From Hyphomonadaceae bacterium (GTDB lineage: Bacteria; Pseudomonadota; Alphaproteobacteria; Caulobacterales; Aquidulcibacteraceae): a stretch of DNA of 64,000 bases. The notes below the pieces were generated by a model, which saw only the letters and a program-made list of their open reading frames with translations, was not told the DNA's origin and did not search any database. The position numbers and the translations under genes were made by a program. The stretch covers positions 115,369-179,368 of the forward strand of contig JAEUMT010000017.1 in assembly GCA_016791365.1 (NCBI GenBank), in the 5' to 3' direction. This document shows positions 17,917-27,936 of this stretch, one piece after another. Each line of letters opens with the position of its first letter. Within the stretch, counting starts at the first letter, position 1.

Positions 17917-18365
17917 CGGGCAAACCAATGCGAAGGCGCGACCAGCGTTTGATGATCATTGGCGCCGCCGGCGCCGTGCTCGTGCTTGCGGCGACGTTGA
18001 CGTTCGCGGGATTGCGGGACTCGGTCGTTTATTTCGTGGCGCCGTCGGAGCTTTCAACGAAGGCGCAGGCGGGTCAGCGCGTTCGTCTGGGCGGGCTGGT
18101 TGTTGAAGGCACGGTGCTGACGCAAGCCAACATCACAACGTTCTCCGTCACCGACGGGGCGACGTCAGTGCAGGTCCGCTATGAGGGCCAGCTTCCCGAT
18201 CTCTTTCGCGAGGGCCAGGGTGTGGTGTGTGAAGGCCGCTGGCAGCCGGGGCAAGCGTTCGAGGCCGAACGCGTGCTGGCCAAGCACGACGAAAATTACA
18301 TGCCGCGTGAAGTCGCCGAAGCGTTGAAGCAGCGCGGCGAGTGGAAGGGCGGCGCCGCGCCATGA
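17913..18365 (+). CDS. ccmE: Cytochrome c maturation heme chaperone CcmE
   Basis: 150 residues. An N-terminal signal-anchor (about 15-33) and the OB-fold periplasmic domain. The heme-attaching His is in AKHDENYMPREV (about residues 123-134), the CcmE signature. It accepts heme from CcmC and delivers it to CcmF/H. It overlaps both ccmI and ccmF by 4 bases, showing translational coupling. Confidence 0.95.
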   Translation: MTGKPMRRRDQRLMIIGAAGAVLVLAATLTFAGLRDSVVYFVAPSELSTKAQAGQRVRLGGLVVEGTVLTQANITTFSVTDGATSVQVRYEGQLPDLFREGQGVVCEGRWQPGQAFEAERVLAKHDENYMPREVAEALKQRGEWKGGAAP

Positions 18366-20293
18366 TCGCTGAGATCGGCGCCTTCGCCGCTGCACTGGCG
18401 TTGGCGCTTTCGTTGGTGCAGGGCGGCTTTGGTCTGTTCTTCGCAAACAGTGAAGCGCGCGCTGCGGTCGCGGCCGCAACGGCGCAGGCGGCCGCGGTGT
18501 GTTGCGCGCTGGCGTTTGCATGCCTGATCACGTTGTTCGTGCAGTCGGACTTTTCCGTCGCCGTCGTTGCCGCGAATTCGCATGTCGACAAGCCGCTGAT
18601 CTACAAGATTGCCGGCGCCTGGGGAAATCACGAAGGCTCGATGCTGCTGTGGTGCTTCGTATCCGCATTGTTCGGCGCGATCTTCGGCGGCATGCGCGGA
18701 AAACAATCGCTGGGACTTTGGTCGCGAACGATTGGCGTGCAGGGATTGGTCACCGCCGGCGCGTTGATTTACGCGCTGTTTCTGTCCAACCCGTTCGCGC
18801 GGTTCGACCCCGCGCCGATGATGGGCAATGGCCTCAATCCGCTGTTGCAGGATCCGGCGCTCGCGGCGCACCCGCCGCTGCTTTATCTTGGTTATGTCGG
18901 CATGAGCGTGCCGTTCTCGCTGGCGCTCGCGGCGTTGCTTGAGGGGCGCGTGGATCAAGCGTGGGCGCGGGCCCTGCGGCCGTGGACGTTGATCGCGTGG
19001 ACGTGTCTTACCCTTGGCATCGGCCTGGGATCGTATTGGGCGTATTACGAACTTGGCTGGGGCGGCTGGTGGTTCTGGGATCCGGTCGAGAACGCGAGCT
19101 TCATGCCGTGGCTGGTCGCCGCGGCTCTTGTTCACTCGGCGATTGTGACTGAACGGCGCGGTTCGCTGGCGAGCTGGACGATCCTGCTGGCGATCATGGG
19201 CTTTGGCTTGGCGCTGTTGGGCACATTCCTGGTGCGCTCGGGCGTTCTGACGTCGGTGCACGCGTTCGCGGTTGATCCCAAGCGCGGCATCGCCGTGCTG
19301 GTGATGGTTGGGGTGGCGCTCGGTGCTGGCTTCGGACTCTATGCGTGGCGCGCGCCCAAGCTTGCGCAACCGTCGGGATTTGCCGCGGTGAGCCGTGAGA
19401 GCATGCTGGTCTGGAACAATTTTGGGCTCGCGGTCGCCGCCGGCGTCGTGCTGATCGGCACGATCTATCCGTTGCTGGTTGAAGCGATGGGTGGCGGGCT
19501 GATCTCGGTTGGTCCGCCCTTTTTCAACGCGACGGTCGCGCCGCTGTTGGCGATGCTGTTCGTGTTGCTGCCGCTTGGGCCGATGTTGACCTGGCGCGTT
19601 GGCGACATGCGCGCGGCGTTGTTGAAGCTGGCCCCCGCCGCGGTGCTGGCGATCATCACGCTCGTCGGCGCGCTGTTCGCCACGCACTGGCGTGCGGCGC
19701 CTGCGCTTGGCCTCATGCTGGGCGTTTGGCTGGTGGCGGGCGGGCTGATTTATCTCTGGACGCGGTTGCAGCGCGGCGCAGGCCGGCTTCCGGCGAAGAT
19801 CGTCATGCTGCCGCTTGCGGTGTGGTCGATGAGTTTTGCGCATATTGGCGCCGGCGTGCTGACGCTTGGCGCGGTGGCCGAAACCGCGTTCCGCACGGAA
19901 CGCGCCGTCGCGCTTGCGCCTGGCGAGGGCGTCGCATTCGCGGGCCGCCGTGTGACGCTGATCGAAGTTGGAAATACCGAGGGGCCGAATTACTCCGCGA
20001 CGCGGGCGAACTTTCGCGTTGATCAGGCCAATGGCTCGAATACGCTTTCCGCCGAACGCCGCTTCTTTAGCACGTCACCAATGCCGACCACGGAGGTCGG
20101 CATCCTGAGCGGGTTCGACGGCGATCTTTACATTGCGTTGGGTGAAGAGGTGCGCGGTGGCGAAGGGCAGTGGACGGTGCGGCTCTATCACAACCCGCTC
20201 GTGCATTTTATTTTCATTGGCGTTGTCCTGATGGCGATCGGCGGCGCTCTCAGCCTTGTTGCGCTCGGGCGGAGACGGAGCGCCGCGCCATGA
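18362..20293 (+). CDS. ccmF: Heme lyase subunit CcmF
   Basis: About 643 residues with many membrane segments. The tryptophan-rich heme-handling motif GWGGWWFWDPVENAS is at about residues 231-245. The start is placed at ATG 18362, which forms the ATGA overlap with the ccmE stop; the in-frame ATG at 18341 lies inside ccmE and gives an unlikely charged extension. With CcmH and CcmI it ligates heme to apocytochrome c at the periplasmic side of the inner membrane. Confidence 0.95.
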   Translation: MIAEIGAFAAALALALSLVQGGFGLFFANSEARAAVAAATAQAAAVCCALAFACLITLFVQSDFSVAVVAANSHVDKPLIYKIAGAWGNHEGSMLLWCFVSALFGAIFGGMRGKQSLGLWSRTIGVQGLVTAGALIYALFLSNPFARFDPAPMMGNGLNPLLQDPALAAHPPLLYLGYVGMSVPFSLALAALLEGRVDQAWARALRPWTLIAWTCLTLGIGLGSYWAYYELGWGGWWFWDPVENASFMPWLVAAALVHSAIVTERRGSLASWTILLAIMGFGLALLGTFLVRSGVLTSVHAFAVDPKRGIAVLVMVGVALGAGFGLYAWRAPKLAQPSGFAAVSRESMLVWNNFGLAVAAGVVLIGTIYPLLVEAMGGGLISVGPPFFNATVAPLLAMLFVLLPLGPMLTWRVGDMRAALLKLAPAAVLAIITLVGALFATHWRAAPALGLMLGVWLVAGGLIYLWTRLQRGAGRLPAKIVMLPLAVWSMSFAHIGAGVLTLGAVAETAFRTERAVALAPGEGVAFAGRRVTLIEVGNTEGPNYSATRANFRVDQANGSNTLSAERRFFSTSPMPTTEVGILSGFDGDLYIALGEEVRGGEGQWTVRLYHNPLVHFIFIGVVLMAIGGALSLVALGRRRSAAP

Positions 20294-20685
20294 GCCTGGT
20301 TGCGCTTTTCATCGCGGCGGCCGCGCCAGCGGCTATGGGCGATCCGGCGCAACAGGCGCGCGCCCAGTCGCTGGAACTCGAGATTCGCTGCGTGCAGTGT
20401 GAAAACGAACCGATCTCGCAGTCGACTGCCGAGATCGCCGCCGATATGCGGGCGCTGGTGCGCGAGAGGATCGCCGCCGGGGACAGCGACGAGGAAATCC
20501 GCGCTTTCTTTCGGCGGCGCTACGGCGATTTTGTTCTGTTCCGGCCGCCGTTCGACGCCCGCACTTGGGCGCTGTGGGCGGCCCCTCTGCTCTTGGGCGG
20601 GGCCGGACTTGTGGCGATCCTCGCGGGTCGGCGCAGGCGGAGCGCCGCGGCGGTGGATTTTGTCCCCGAAGAGGGTGAACGCTGA
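20290..20685 (+). CDS. ccmH: Cytochrome c maturation thiol oxidoreductase CcmH (CycL)
   Basis: 131 residues. A signal peptide is followed by the redox motif RCVQCENEPISQS (Cys pair CVQC), a helical CcmH/CycL domain, and a C-terminal membrane segment (about 90-110). It reduces the apocytochrome CXXCH thiols. ATG 20290 overlaps the ccmF stop by 4 bases. No ccmG lies between ccmF and ccmH, which is normal for the cycHJKL arrangement. Confidence 0.93.
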   Translation: MSLVALFIAAAAPAAMGDPAQQARAQSLELEIRCVQCENEPISQSTAEIAADMRALVRERIAAGDSDEEIRAFFRRRYGDFVLFRPPFDARTWALWAAPLLLGGAGLVAILAGRRRRSAAAVDFVPEEGER

Positions 20686-20876
20686 AAGGTCGCGCCGACG
20701 CCGCCATTCGTCGCGCAAGTTGCTGAATGTCCTAAAAAAGCCGCCGGGTTCAGCCCCAATCCATCGCAACTTCGCCCCAAACGGCTCTTAACCAGCCGAC
20801 GATGGCGCCTAACTAGGGCTTGAAACGTAGCTGGGCTAAGCCTCCAATCGCAGCGTCCTCCCAAGGGTTCAAATAC

Positions 20877-22391
20877 ATGACCGAAGTCGTCTCGATGAAG
20901 TATCTCCGCCGCACGCTCATTGCCGGCGGTGCGACACTGGCGTTGTTCGCCGGTTTCGCGGCCCCAACGCTGCTTTCCGCCACCGCCCAGGAAATCAATC
21001 CCACCGCCGTTGCGCCCCCACATGGCGCGCCAGGCAGCTTCGCCGACCTCATCGAGCGGGTGCGTCCGGCGGTTGTGTCGATCTCGGTGCGCCAGCGCCC
21101 GGACGCGGCGCAGGAACAATCGCTCGAAGGCTTGCCGCCGGGTTTTGAAGAATTCTTCCGCGGACGGCCGGGTCGTCCAGGCGGTCCGGCGCCCACGTCG
21201 CTCGGTTCCGGCTTTTTCATTGGTCAAGACGGCACCATTGTCACCAATCATCACGTCATTGAAGGCGCGGAAGAGATTACCATCCGCACCAGCGAAGGCC
21301 GTGACCTCCCCGCCGACATCGTCGGTTCTGACCAGGCAACCGACATCGCCGTGCTTCGTGTTCGCGGCGGCGGGCGCTTTCCGTACGTGACGTTTGATGA
21401 CGCGCGTCACGTGCGCGTCGGCGATTGGGTGGTTGCCGTCGGCAACCCGTTTGGTCTCGATGGCACGGCCACCGCAGGCATCGTCTCGGCCATGGGCCGC
21501 ACCGACGCGGGCTCGTCCGCGTACGTCGACTACATGCAGATCGATGCGCCGATCAATCGCGGCAATTCGGGTGGCCCGACGTTCGATCTCGCCGGCAATG
21601 TCATCGGTGTGAACAGCGCGATCTTCTCGCCGACCGGCGGCAATGTCGGCATCGGCTTTGCGATCCCGGCCAATACGGCCAGCGCGATCGTGCAGCAGAT
21701 CATCAGCAGCGGCCGCGTCACCCGCGGCTGGATTGGCGTTTCGATCCAACCGCTGGATGAAGATATCGCCCGCAGCCTCGGCCTCGAAGAAGCACGCGGC
21801 GCACTGGTGGCGAGTGTCACGCCTGACGGTCCGGCCGCGCGCGCCGGCATTCAGCAGGGCGACGTGATCCTGACGTTCAACGGCCAGCAAATTCAAAACA
21901 GCCGCGATCTGACCCAGCGCGTCGGCGCAACGGCGATCGGCGCGAACTCACGCGTCGAAATCCTACGCAACAGCCGTCGCCAAACGCTGAACCTGCGTCT
22001 TGCGGAACGTCCGGCCGAGCAAACGCTGGTCGCCAACAACACGCCGGACAACGCAACGCCGGAGCCCGAGCAACAACAGCAAGGCGGCGTGGCGCAAAGT
22101 TCACTTGGCGTTTCGGTTCGTCCTCTCACGGCGGAAGACCGCACGCGCCTTGAATTGCGCGCCAATGAAAGCGGCCTGGTTATTACCTCGGTCGAACCGA
22201 CGAGCGACGCCGCGCAAAAGGGCATCCGCCCGGGCGATGTGATCATGCAAGCCGGCGGCCGTGCGATCCGCAATGCTGCCGAACTGACCGCCGCCGTTGA
22301 CGCCGCCCGCCGCGCAAACCGTCCGCTCTTGTTGCAAGTCAGCAACCGCGCCGGCCGTGGCTTTGTGGCCGTCGATGTGGGTGGCCAATGA
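20877..22391 (+). CDS. degP: Periplasmic serine protease/chaperone of the DegP/HtrA (Do) family
   Basis: About 504 residues. A signal sequence ends near LLSATAQE. The trypsin-like domain has the triad His in TNHHVIEGA, Asp in ATDIAVLRV and Ser in RGNSGGPTFD, followed by two PDZ domains (GWIGVSIQPL and LGVSVRPLTAEDR openings). It degrades or refolds misfolded envelope proteins. The start is ATG 20877, or ATG 20895, which places the basic KYLRRT stretch directly at the N-terminus. It precedes a two-component pair and glnE, an order shared with other alphaproteobacteria. Confidence 0.93.
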   Translation: MTEVVSMKYLRRTLIAGGATLALFAGFAAPTLLSATAQEINPTAVAPPHGAPGSFADLIERVRPAVVSISVRQRPDAAQEQSLEGLPPGFEEFFRGRPGRPGGPAPTSLGSGFFIGQDGTIVTNHHVIEGAEEITIRTSEGRDLPADIVGSDQATDIAVLRVRGGGRFPYVTFDDARHVRVGDWVVAVGNPFGLDGTATAGIVSAMGRTDAGSSAYVDYMQIDAPINRGNSGGPTFDLAGNVIGVNSAIFSPTGGNVGIGFAIPANTASAIVQQIISSGRVTRGWIGVSIQPLDEDIARSLGLEEARGALVASVTPDGPAARAGIQQGDVILTFNGQQIQNSRDLTQRVGATAIGANSRVEILRNSRRQTLNLRLAERPAEQTLVANNTPDNATPEPEQQQQGGVAQSSLGVSVRPLTAEDRTRLELRANESGLVITSVEPTSDAAQKGIRPGDVIMQAGGRAIRNAAELTAAVDAARRANRPLLLQVSNRAGRGFVAVDVGGQ

Positions 22392-22402
22392 GGAGGGACG
22401 CG

Positions 22403-23071
22403 ATGCGGGTTCTGCTGGTTGAGGACGACGCCGAAATGGCCGCGAGCCTGAAGGCGTCGCTCACGGCTGATGCTCATGATGTCGAGATCGCGGGCGATGG
22501 CGAACTCGGTCACTCCATGGCGTCCAGCGGCGGGTACGACGTGATCGTGCTCGACCGCATGTTGCCGAAGAAGCTGGGCGTCTCTGTCGTGCGTGAGTTG
22601 CGCGATCAGGGCGTCTCGACGCCGGTGCTCATTCTCTCGGCGCTGCACGACGAAGATCATCGCATCGAAGGCCTCAACGCCGGCGCCAACGATTATCTCG
22701 GCAAGCCGTTCTCGACGCGGGAATTGCTCGCGCGGGTGCGTGCACTTTGGAATGGCCGTGACCGTGAGCCGCAAACCAAGCTCGCGGTTGGCGATCTTGA
22801 GATGGATCTGCTGGCCCGCACCGTGAAGCGTGGCGGCAAGAAGCTTGACCTGCAGCCGCGCGAATTCCGGCTGCTCGAGTACCTCATGCGCCACTCGGGT
22901 CAGACCGTGACGCGCAAGATGCTGCTCGAAAACGTCTGGGACTATCATTTCGATCCTCAGACGAACGTCATTGACGTCCACATTTCGCGCCTGCGCTCGA
23001 AAATCGATCGTGATTTCGCGCAGTCCCTTTTGCACACGGTGCGAGGATCAGGTTATCGACTGGAGGCATGA
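22403..23071 (+). CDS. OmpR-family response regulator
   Basis: 222 residues from ATG 22403, which has AGGAGGG at 22391-22397; an upstream in-frame ATG at 22388 overlaps the protease stop but lacks a site of its own. Receiver domain with phospho-acceptor Asp51 (IVLDRMLP), Lys in YLGKPFS, and OmpR-type winged helix (LQPREFRLLEYLMRHSGQTV). It is coupled to the kinase gene that follows by a 4-base overlap. Targets unknown; the linked DegP-type protease makes an envelope-stress role plausible. Confidence 0.9.
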   Translation: MRVLLVEDDAEMAASLKASLTADAHDVEIAGDGELGHSMASSGGYDVIVLDRMLPKKLGVSVVRELRDQGVSTPVLILSALHDEDHRIEGLNAGANDYLGKPFSTRELLARVRALWNGRDREPQTKLAVGDLEMDLLARTVKRGGKKLDLQPREFRLLEYLMRHSGQTVTRKMLLENVWDYHFDPQTNVIDVHISRLRSKIDRDFAQSLLHTVRGSGYRLEA

Positions 23072-24468
23072 GGCCAAGCCTCTCGCTCCTTCGGACCACG
23101 ACGTTCCGGCTCGCGCTTGCGCAAGCCGGGATCGTGCTCGTCTTCGTACTGGCGCTGCTGGGCTATGTTTATTTCGCCACGGTGGGTCAGCTTAACGCCG
23201 ACTCCGATCTTCTGGCTGACCAGGAATACGCCGCCCTCGATCGCGCTTACGGCGAGGGCGGCATCCGGCGGCTCAATCAGGAGGTCGTCGAGCGCGCGGC
23301 GCGCCAGGGGCCTTTGCTTTACATTCTCGCCGAGAGCAACGGCACGGTCATCACCGGCGACTTCCAGCAACTTCCGTCGACGCCCGCCGGGCCGGCCGAG
23401 CGTGTCGACTTCACGTTTGAACGCGTCGATGAGGACGGCAACGCTATTCGCGGCCGGGCGCGCGGCCAGGTCGGGCGTCTGCTCAACGGGCCGATTCTGC
23501 TCGTGGCGCGCGATCTCGGCGACAGCGCGCTGATCTCCGGCAGGATCACGAGCGCGCTTTGGACCGTGGCGTTGCTTGGGGTTGTGTTGTCGGTCGCCAG
23601 CGGATTGATCGGCTCGTGGCTGGCTTCGCGGCGCGTGGAGGCGCTCGCGGCGACGGCGCACGATGTCATGAGCGGCGACCTCACGCGGCGCGCGCCTGTA
23701 CGCGGTGAGAATGATGAATTCGATACGCTGGCGCTGGCGATCAACGCCATGCTCGATCGATTGCAGCATCTCATGCAGGTGTCGCGCACGGCCGGCGACG
23801 CGATCGCGCATGACTTGCGTTCGCCGCTCACGCGCTTTCGCCAGAAACTTGAAGCAGCGCTCGAGGCGCCGCCCAGCACGGAAGCCGACCGCGAGGCGCT
23901 CCGGGTGGCGCTCGAGGAAGCCGACAGCGTGCTCGACACGTTCGCGGCGGTGCTGAAACTGGCGCGTGTTGAAGGCAACGTGACCTGGCGGTTCGAGCGC
24001 GTGAACGCGACCAATATTCTGCGCGAACTGGTCGACTTCTACGAACCCGCCGCCGAAGAACAGCAGCGTTCGATGAAGGGTGAAATAGAGGACGGTCTCT
24101 ACATCTACGGCGAGCCTGGGCTGTTCACGCAGGCGGTTTCGAACCTCATCGAGAACGCGCTGAAATACACCTACGAAAACGGGCGCGTGGAAGTGCGTGC
24201 CGTGCGCCGCGTGGATGGTCGGGTCGAGATTGCGGTCTCCGATGACGGACCCGGCATCCTGCCGCAGGATCGCGATCGCGTACTGGAGCGATTTGTCCGG
24301 CTTGAAAGCGCGCGCTCTACGCCAGGCGCGGGGCTGGGGCTCAGTCTCGTCGCAGCTGTCGCGCGTTTGCACAAAGGCGGCTTGCATTTGCGCGATGGAT
24401 TGGGCGGCCAGGGAGAGCGCAAGGGGTTGGGCGCGGTGTTGGTCTTGCCCGCGATGAGCGACACGTGA
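23068..24468 (+). CDS. Sensor histidine kinase
   Basis: 466 residues. Two membrane segments (about 15-38 and near 155-180) flank a periplasmic region; HAMP follows (SWLASRRVEALAATAHDVMSG). The His-box AGDAIAHDLRSPLTRF is near 245-260, and the ATPase domain has NLIENALKYT, DDGPGI and GAGLGLSL. Partner of the regulator immediately upstream. Its stop overlaps the glnE start (GTGATG), so regulator, kinase and glnE are likely one transcript. Confidence 0.9.
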   Translation: MRPSLSLLRTTTFRLALAQAGIVLVFVLALLGYVYFATVGQLNADSDLLADQEYAALDRAYGEGGIRRLNQEVVERAARQGPLLYILAESNGTVITGDFQQLPSTPAGPAERVDFTFERVDEDGNAIRGRARGQVGRLLNGPILLVARDLGDSALISGRITSALWTVALLGVVLSVASGLIGSWLASRRVEALAATAHDVMSGDLTRRAPVRGENDEFDTLALAINAMLDRLQHLMQVSRTAGDAIAHDLRSPLTRFRQKLEAALEAPPSTEADREALRVALEEADSVLDTFAAVLKLARVEGNVTWRFERVNATNILRELVDFYEPAAEEQQRSMKGEIEDGLYIYGEPGLFTQAVSNLIENALKYTYENGRVEVRAVRRVDGRVEIAVSDDGPGILPQDRDRVLERFVRLESARSTPGAGLGLSLVAAVARLHKGGLHLRDGLGGQGERKGLGAVLVLPAMSDT

Positions 24469-27323
24469 TGCACGCTGTTCGCCACGCGCTCGCCAGCGGG
24501 CATGGTCCGGACGCGTTTGCGGGGTCGGTATGGCAACAGGCGTCCGCGGCGGCGGCTTCGCACGCACCCTACTTGCGGCGGCTCATGACGCGCCGCGAGG
24601 ATTTGCTCGCCTCGCCCGATGAGGCTTGGGCTGAGCGCACATTGCAGCACGCGATCGCGGCGGCCGACGCCATCGCCGCTTCGCCGCCGCCGATCGAAGA
24701 GGCGATGTTGATCCTTCGGCGCGCGAAGGACGCGGCGCATCTTGCGGCGGCGCTGGCCGATCTGTCGCGCGCCTGGCCGCTGATGCAGGTGACCGGCGCG
24801 CTGACGCAGTTTGCGGATGCCGCGTTGCGGGCCGCGGTCGCCGTGGCGGCGGCCGAAAGCGCCAAGCGCGGCGACATTGTCGCCGGTGCGTGTGACCCCG
24901 CTTGGGGGCCAGCGCCCGGTGTTGCGCTCATCGCGATGGGCAAGATGGGAGCGGGCGAACTCAATTATTCGAGCGATATCGATTTCTCGGTGTTCTTTGA
25001 CGCCCAGCGCCTCGCCGCGGCGGGTGCGCGTGAGCCGCGTGTCGCCGCGGTGCGGTTGGTTGCGCCGCTCGTGCGCACGCTCGAGGAAGTGACGCCGGAC
25101 GGCTACGTGTTTCGCACTGATCTGCGCTTGCGACCCGATCCCGGGTCAACTCCTGTCGCGGTTTCGATCGCGTCAGCCGAGCACTATTACCAAAACCTTG
25201 GTCAGAACTGGGAGCGGGCCGCCTTCATCAAGGCGCGCGCGGCGGCCGGCGATTGCGACGCGGGGGCGTCGTTCTTGGAGTCACTCGCGCCATTCATCTG
25301 GCGCAAGCATCTGGACTTCGCCGCCGTCGAGGACGTTCATTCGATCAAGCGCCAAATTCTCTCGGCGCATAAGAGCGCTGAACTCGGCGAGCCGGTGTTC
25401 GATGTCAAACTTGGGCGCGGCGGCATCCGCGACATCGAGTTGTTCGCGCAGACGCAACAGCTGATCCTGGGTGGCCGAAATCGCAAGCTGCGATCGCCGC
25501 ACACGCTGGAGGCGCTGGGCGATCTGGTGGTCGCCGGTGCGATTTCGGAAGAGGCCTGTGCGGCGTTGCGCGAGTCTTACGTCTTTTTCCGCGAGGTCGA
25601 GCATCGCATTCAAATGCTGGAAGATGCGCAAACTCATCGCCTGCCCGCTGACGTCGAAATACGTGCGCACGTGGCGGCGTTGTCGGGTTTCGAGACTTTG
25701 GAGGCGTTCGATGCGGCGCTGATTGAACGACGCCGTATTGTCGCGGATATTGATCACCAGCTTTTCGGCGCCAAGCAAAGCCTCGCCGATCCCATGGGGT
25801 CGCTGATCTTTACCGGGGTCGAGGACCAGCCAGAAACATTGAACACGATCGCCAAACTGGGGTTCACGGATCCGGCCGTGGTCAGTCAGACCATTCGCGG
25901 CTGGCACCACGGGCGTGTGCGCGCCATGCGCTCGGAGCGCGCCCGTGAGCAGCTGACGCGTCTGACGCCGAAGCTGTTGCGCGCCTTTTCCAACGCCGGG
26001 GACGCGGACCAGGCATTTGCGCGCTTCGCATCGTTTTTTGGCGCGCTTTCCGCTGGCGTGCAGGTGCTGGCGATGATGGAGGCGCGGCCGAAATTTCTGG
26101 ATCTCGTCGCCCGCGTGCTCGCGATCGCGCCGAAGCTCGGAGATAAGCTTGCGCGTCGTCCCGCGCTGCTCGACGCCCTTATCGAGCCGCGGTTTGGCAT
26201 TCCGCTCGGGGAGGATGCGCCGGGGTCGCGCTTGGCGGAGCTTCGCGATCGTCTGGGCGATGCGGATAGTTTTGAAGACAAGCTCAACACGGCGCGCCGC
26301 TTCCACCGTGAGGAAGCGTTCCGCATCGCCGTGCAGATTCTCGAGCAGTCGGCGACCGCCGAGCAGGCCGGCGCCGCTTATGCCGATCTGGCGGAAAGTT
26401 GCGTCGTCGTCATGGCGGATGCGGCGCTTAACGAGGTTGAGCGACAGCACGGGCCGCAGCCGGGCAGCTTCACGGTGTTGGCGCTGGGCAAGTTCGGCGG
26501 GCGCGAACTGGCGGACGATTCCGATCTCGATCTGATGCTCGTCTATGACGCGCCGGCGGAGAACGCGTCGCCGTCTGATTTCTACACGCGCCTCACGCAA
26601 CGTCTGATCAGCGCATTGTCTGCGCCGACGGAAGAGGGCTCGCTCTACGAGATTGATACAAAGCTTCGCCCGTCCGGATCGAAGGGTCCGGTCGCGGTCC
26701 GGTTGTCTTCGTTCGAGCGGTACTACGACGAAGAAGCTTGGACCTGGGAGTTGCAGGCCCTCACCCGCGTGCGGCCTGTGGCAGGCGATCGTGCGCTCGG
26801 CGGGCGCGTGCTTGCAAAAGCGCGCGCGGTCATCGCGCGGGAACGTGACAAGTCCAAAACGCTCGCCGACGTGGCTGATATGCGGGCGCGGATGGATCGC
26901 GAGCGTCCCAGCCGCAATCTGTGGGACTTGAAGCTCTCGCCTGGCGGCTTTGTCGATATCGAGTTCGCCGCGCAAGCATTGCAGCTGACGGCCGCATCCG
27001 AAGCCGTGATTGACGCCAACACCGGCGACGCGTTGGCGAAGCTTGCGCGTGAGGGATTACTGGACGCGGCGGCCGTAGGACGCCTGGATAGCGCTTGGCG
27101 GCTGCTAAGTTCGTTGCAGCATACGCTCCGGGTCAGCGTATCCGGCGAGTTTGTCCTTGCCGACGCGCCGAGACCCCTGATCGGGCGTCTTGCCGCGGCC
27201 GCTGGGGTGTCGAGCGGCGAGGAATTGGAGACAATGCTCCGCGCCACGCAGGCCGCGGTGCGCGCGGATTTTCAGCAGATTGTCGGTGTGGTGAGCGACG
27301 GATCGGCGCCGCCCGTCCGTTAA
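24465..27323 (+). CDS. glnE: Bifunctional glutamine synthetase adenylyltransferase / adenylyl-removing enzyme GlnE
   Basis: 952 residues, the usual length. It attaches AMP to glutamine synthetase, or removes it, according to PII state. Two nucleotidyltransferase cores are visible: GELNYSSDIDFSVFFD (about residues 165-180) and GGRELADDSDLDLMLVYD (about 680-697), with GlnE-specific helical regions including RGGIRDIELFAQ and PGGFVDIEFAAQ. The start is GTG 24465 or ATG 24468, overlapping the kinase stop. Confidence 0.95.
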   Translation: MMHAVRHALASGHGPDAFAGSVWQQASAAAASHAPYLRRLMTRREDLLASPDEAWAERTLQHAIAAADAIAASPPPIEEAMLILRRAKDAAHLAAALADLSRAWPLMQVTGALTQFADAALRAAVAVAAAESAKRGDIVAGACDPAWGPAPGVALIAMGKMGAGELNYSSDIDFSVFFDAQRLAAAGAREPRVAAVRLVAPLVRTLEEVTPDGYVFRTDLRLRPDPGSTPVAVSIASAEHYYQNLGQNWERAAFIKARAAAGDCDAGASFLESLAPFIWRKHLDFAAVEDVHSIKRQILSAHKSAELGEPVFDVKLGRGGIRDIELFAQTQQLILGGRNRKLRSPHTLEALGDLVVAGAISEEACAALRESYVFFREVEHRIQMLEDAQTHRLPADVEIRAHVAALSGFETLEAFDAALIERRRIVADIDHQLFGAKQSLADPMGSLIFTGVEDQPETLNTIAKLGFTDPAVVSQTIRGWHHGRVRAMRSERAREQLTRLTPKLLRAFSNAGDADQAFARFASFFGALSAGVQVLAMMEARPKFLDLVARVLAIAPKLGDKLARRPALLDALIEPRFGIPLGEDAPGSRLAELRDRLGDADSFEDKLNTARRFHREEAFRIAVQILEQSATAEQAGAAYADLAESCVVVMADAALNEVERQHGPQPGSFTVLALGKFGGRELADDSDLDLMLVYDAPAENASPSDFYTRLTQRLISALSAPTEEGSLYEIDTKLRPSGSKGPVAVRLSSFERYYDEEAWTWELQALTRVRPVAGDRALGGRVLAKARAVIARERDKSKTLADVADMRARMDRERPSRNLWDLKLSPGGFVDIEFAAQALQLTAASEAVIDANTGDALAKLAREGLLDAAAVGRLDSAWRLLSSLQHTLRVSVSGEFVLADAPRPLIGRLAAAAGVSSGEELETMLRATQAAVRADFQQIVGVVSDGSAPPVR

Positions 27324-27363
27324 ACGGCCAAGACCTACGGAGCGCTATGGAAGCCAGGCGCGC

Positions 27364-27936
27364 ATGATCGATCCGGACGAGGACCTCGTTCGAAGCGCCG
27401 GAGCGGGCGATGCGCGCGCCGCGGAGGCGCTTGTGCGCCGGCATCTGACGAAAATGGTGGGCGTTGCGCGGCGCATGCTGAACGATGGCGCCGAAGCCGA
27501 AGATGTGGCGCAGGAGGTGTTCTTGCGCGTTTGGCGCGAAGCGCCGCGCTGGAAGCCGGGGCAGGCGAAGTTCGAGACCTGGATGCATCGGGTCGCGCTC
27601 AACCTTTGCTACGACCGCCTGCGCCGACGCCGCGAGAAGACCGACCCGGACGCCGGCGTCATGGTGGCAGACAGCCGTCCGCTCGCCAGTGACGAATGGC
27701 TCGCGCGGCAACGGGCGGCGAAGGTGCAGGGCGCGCTTGCGGCGCTGCCCGAGCGCCAGCGCGCCGCGATCGCGTTGGTGCACTTTGATGAGATGAGCAA
27801 CATTGCCGCGGCGGAAATACTCGGGATCAGCGTTGAAGCTCTTGAGTCTTTGTTGTCGCGCGGACGGCGCGCGTTGAAGGCCGCCCTGGCGGATGTCGCG
27901 CACGATTTGATGGGCGGCGCGGAGCGCGCGCCGTGA
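27364..27936 (+). CDS. ECF-type RNA polymerase sigma factor
   Basis: 190 residues with sigma region 2 (DVAQEVFLRVWREAPRWKP, about 46-64) and region 4 (LPERQRAAIALVHFDEMSN, then ILGISVEALESLLSRGRRALK). There is no region 3, as expected for ECF sigma factors. It overlaps the next gene by 4 bases. The operon with a membrane-anchored small protein and a metal-sensor-like protein suggests control by a periplasmic signal. Confidence 0.92.
   Translation: MIDPDEDLVRSAGAGDARAAEALVRRHLTKMVGVARRMLNDGAEAEDVAQEVFLRVWREAPRWKPGQAKFETWMHRVALNLCYDRLRRRREKTDPDAGVMVADSRPLASDEWLARQRAAKVQGALAALPERQRAAIALVHFDEMSNIAAAEILGISVEALESLLSRGRRALKAALADVAHDLMGGAERAP

Noticed and set aside
17254..20685. Missing ccmG in the cytochrome c maturation operon
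   Set aside because: The order ccmI-ccmE-ccmF-ccmH is the normal rhizobial cycHJKL arrangement, where ccmG and ccmABC are encoded elsewhere.
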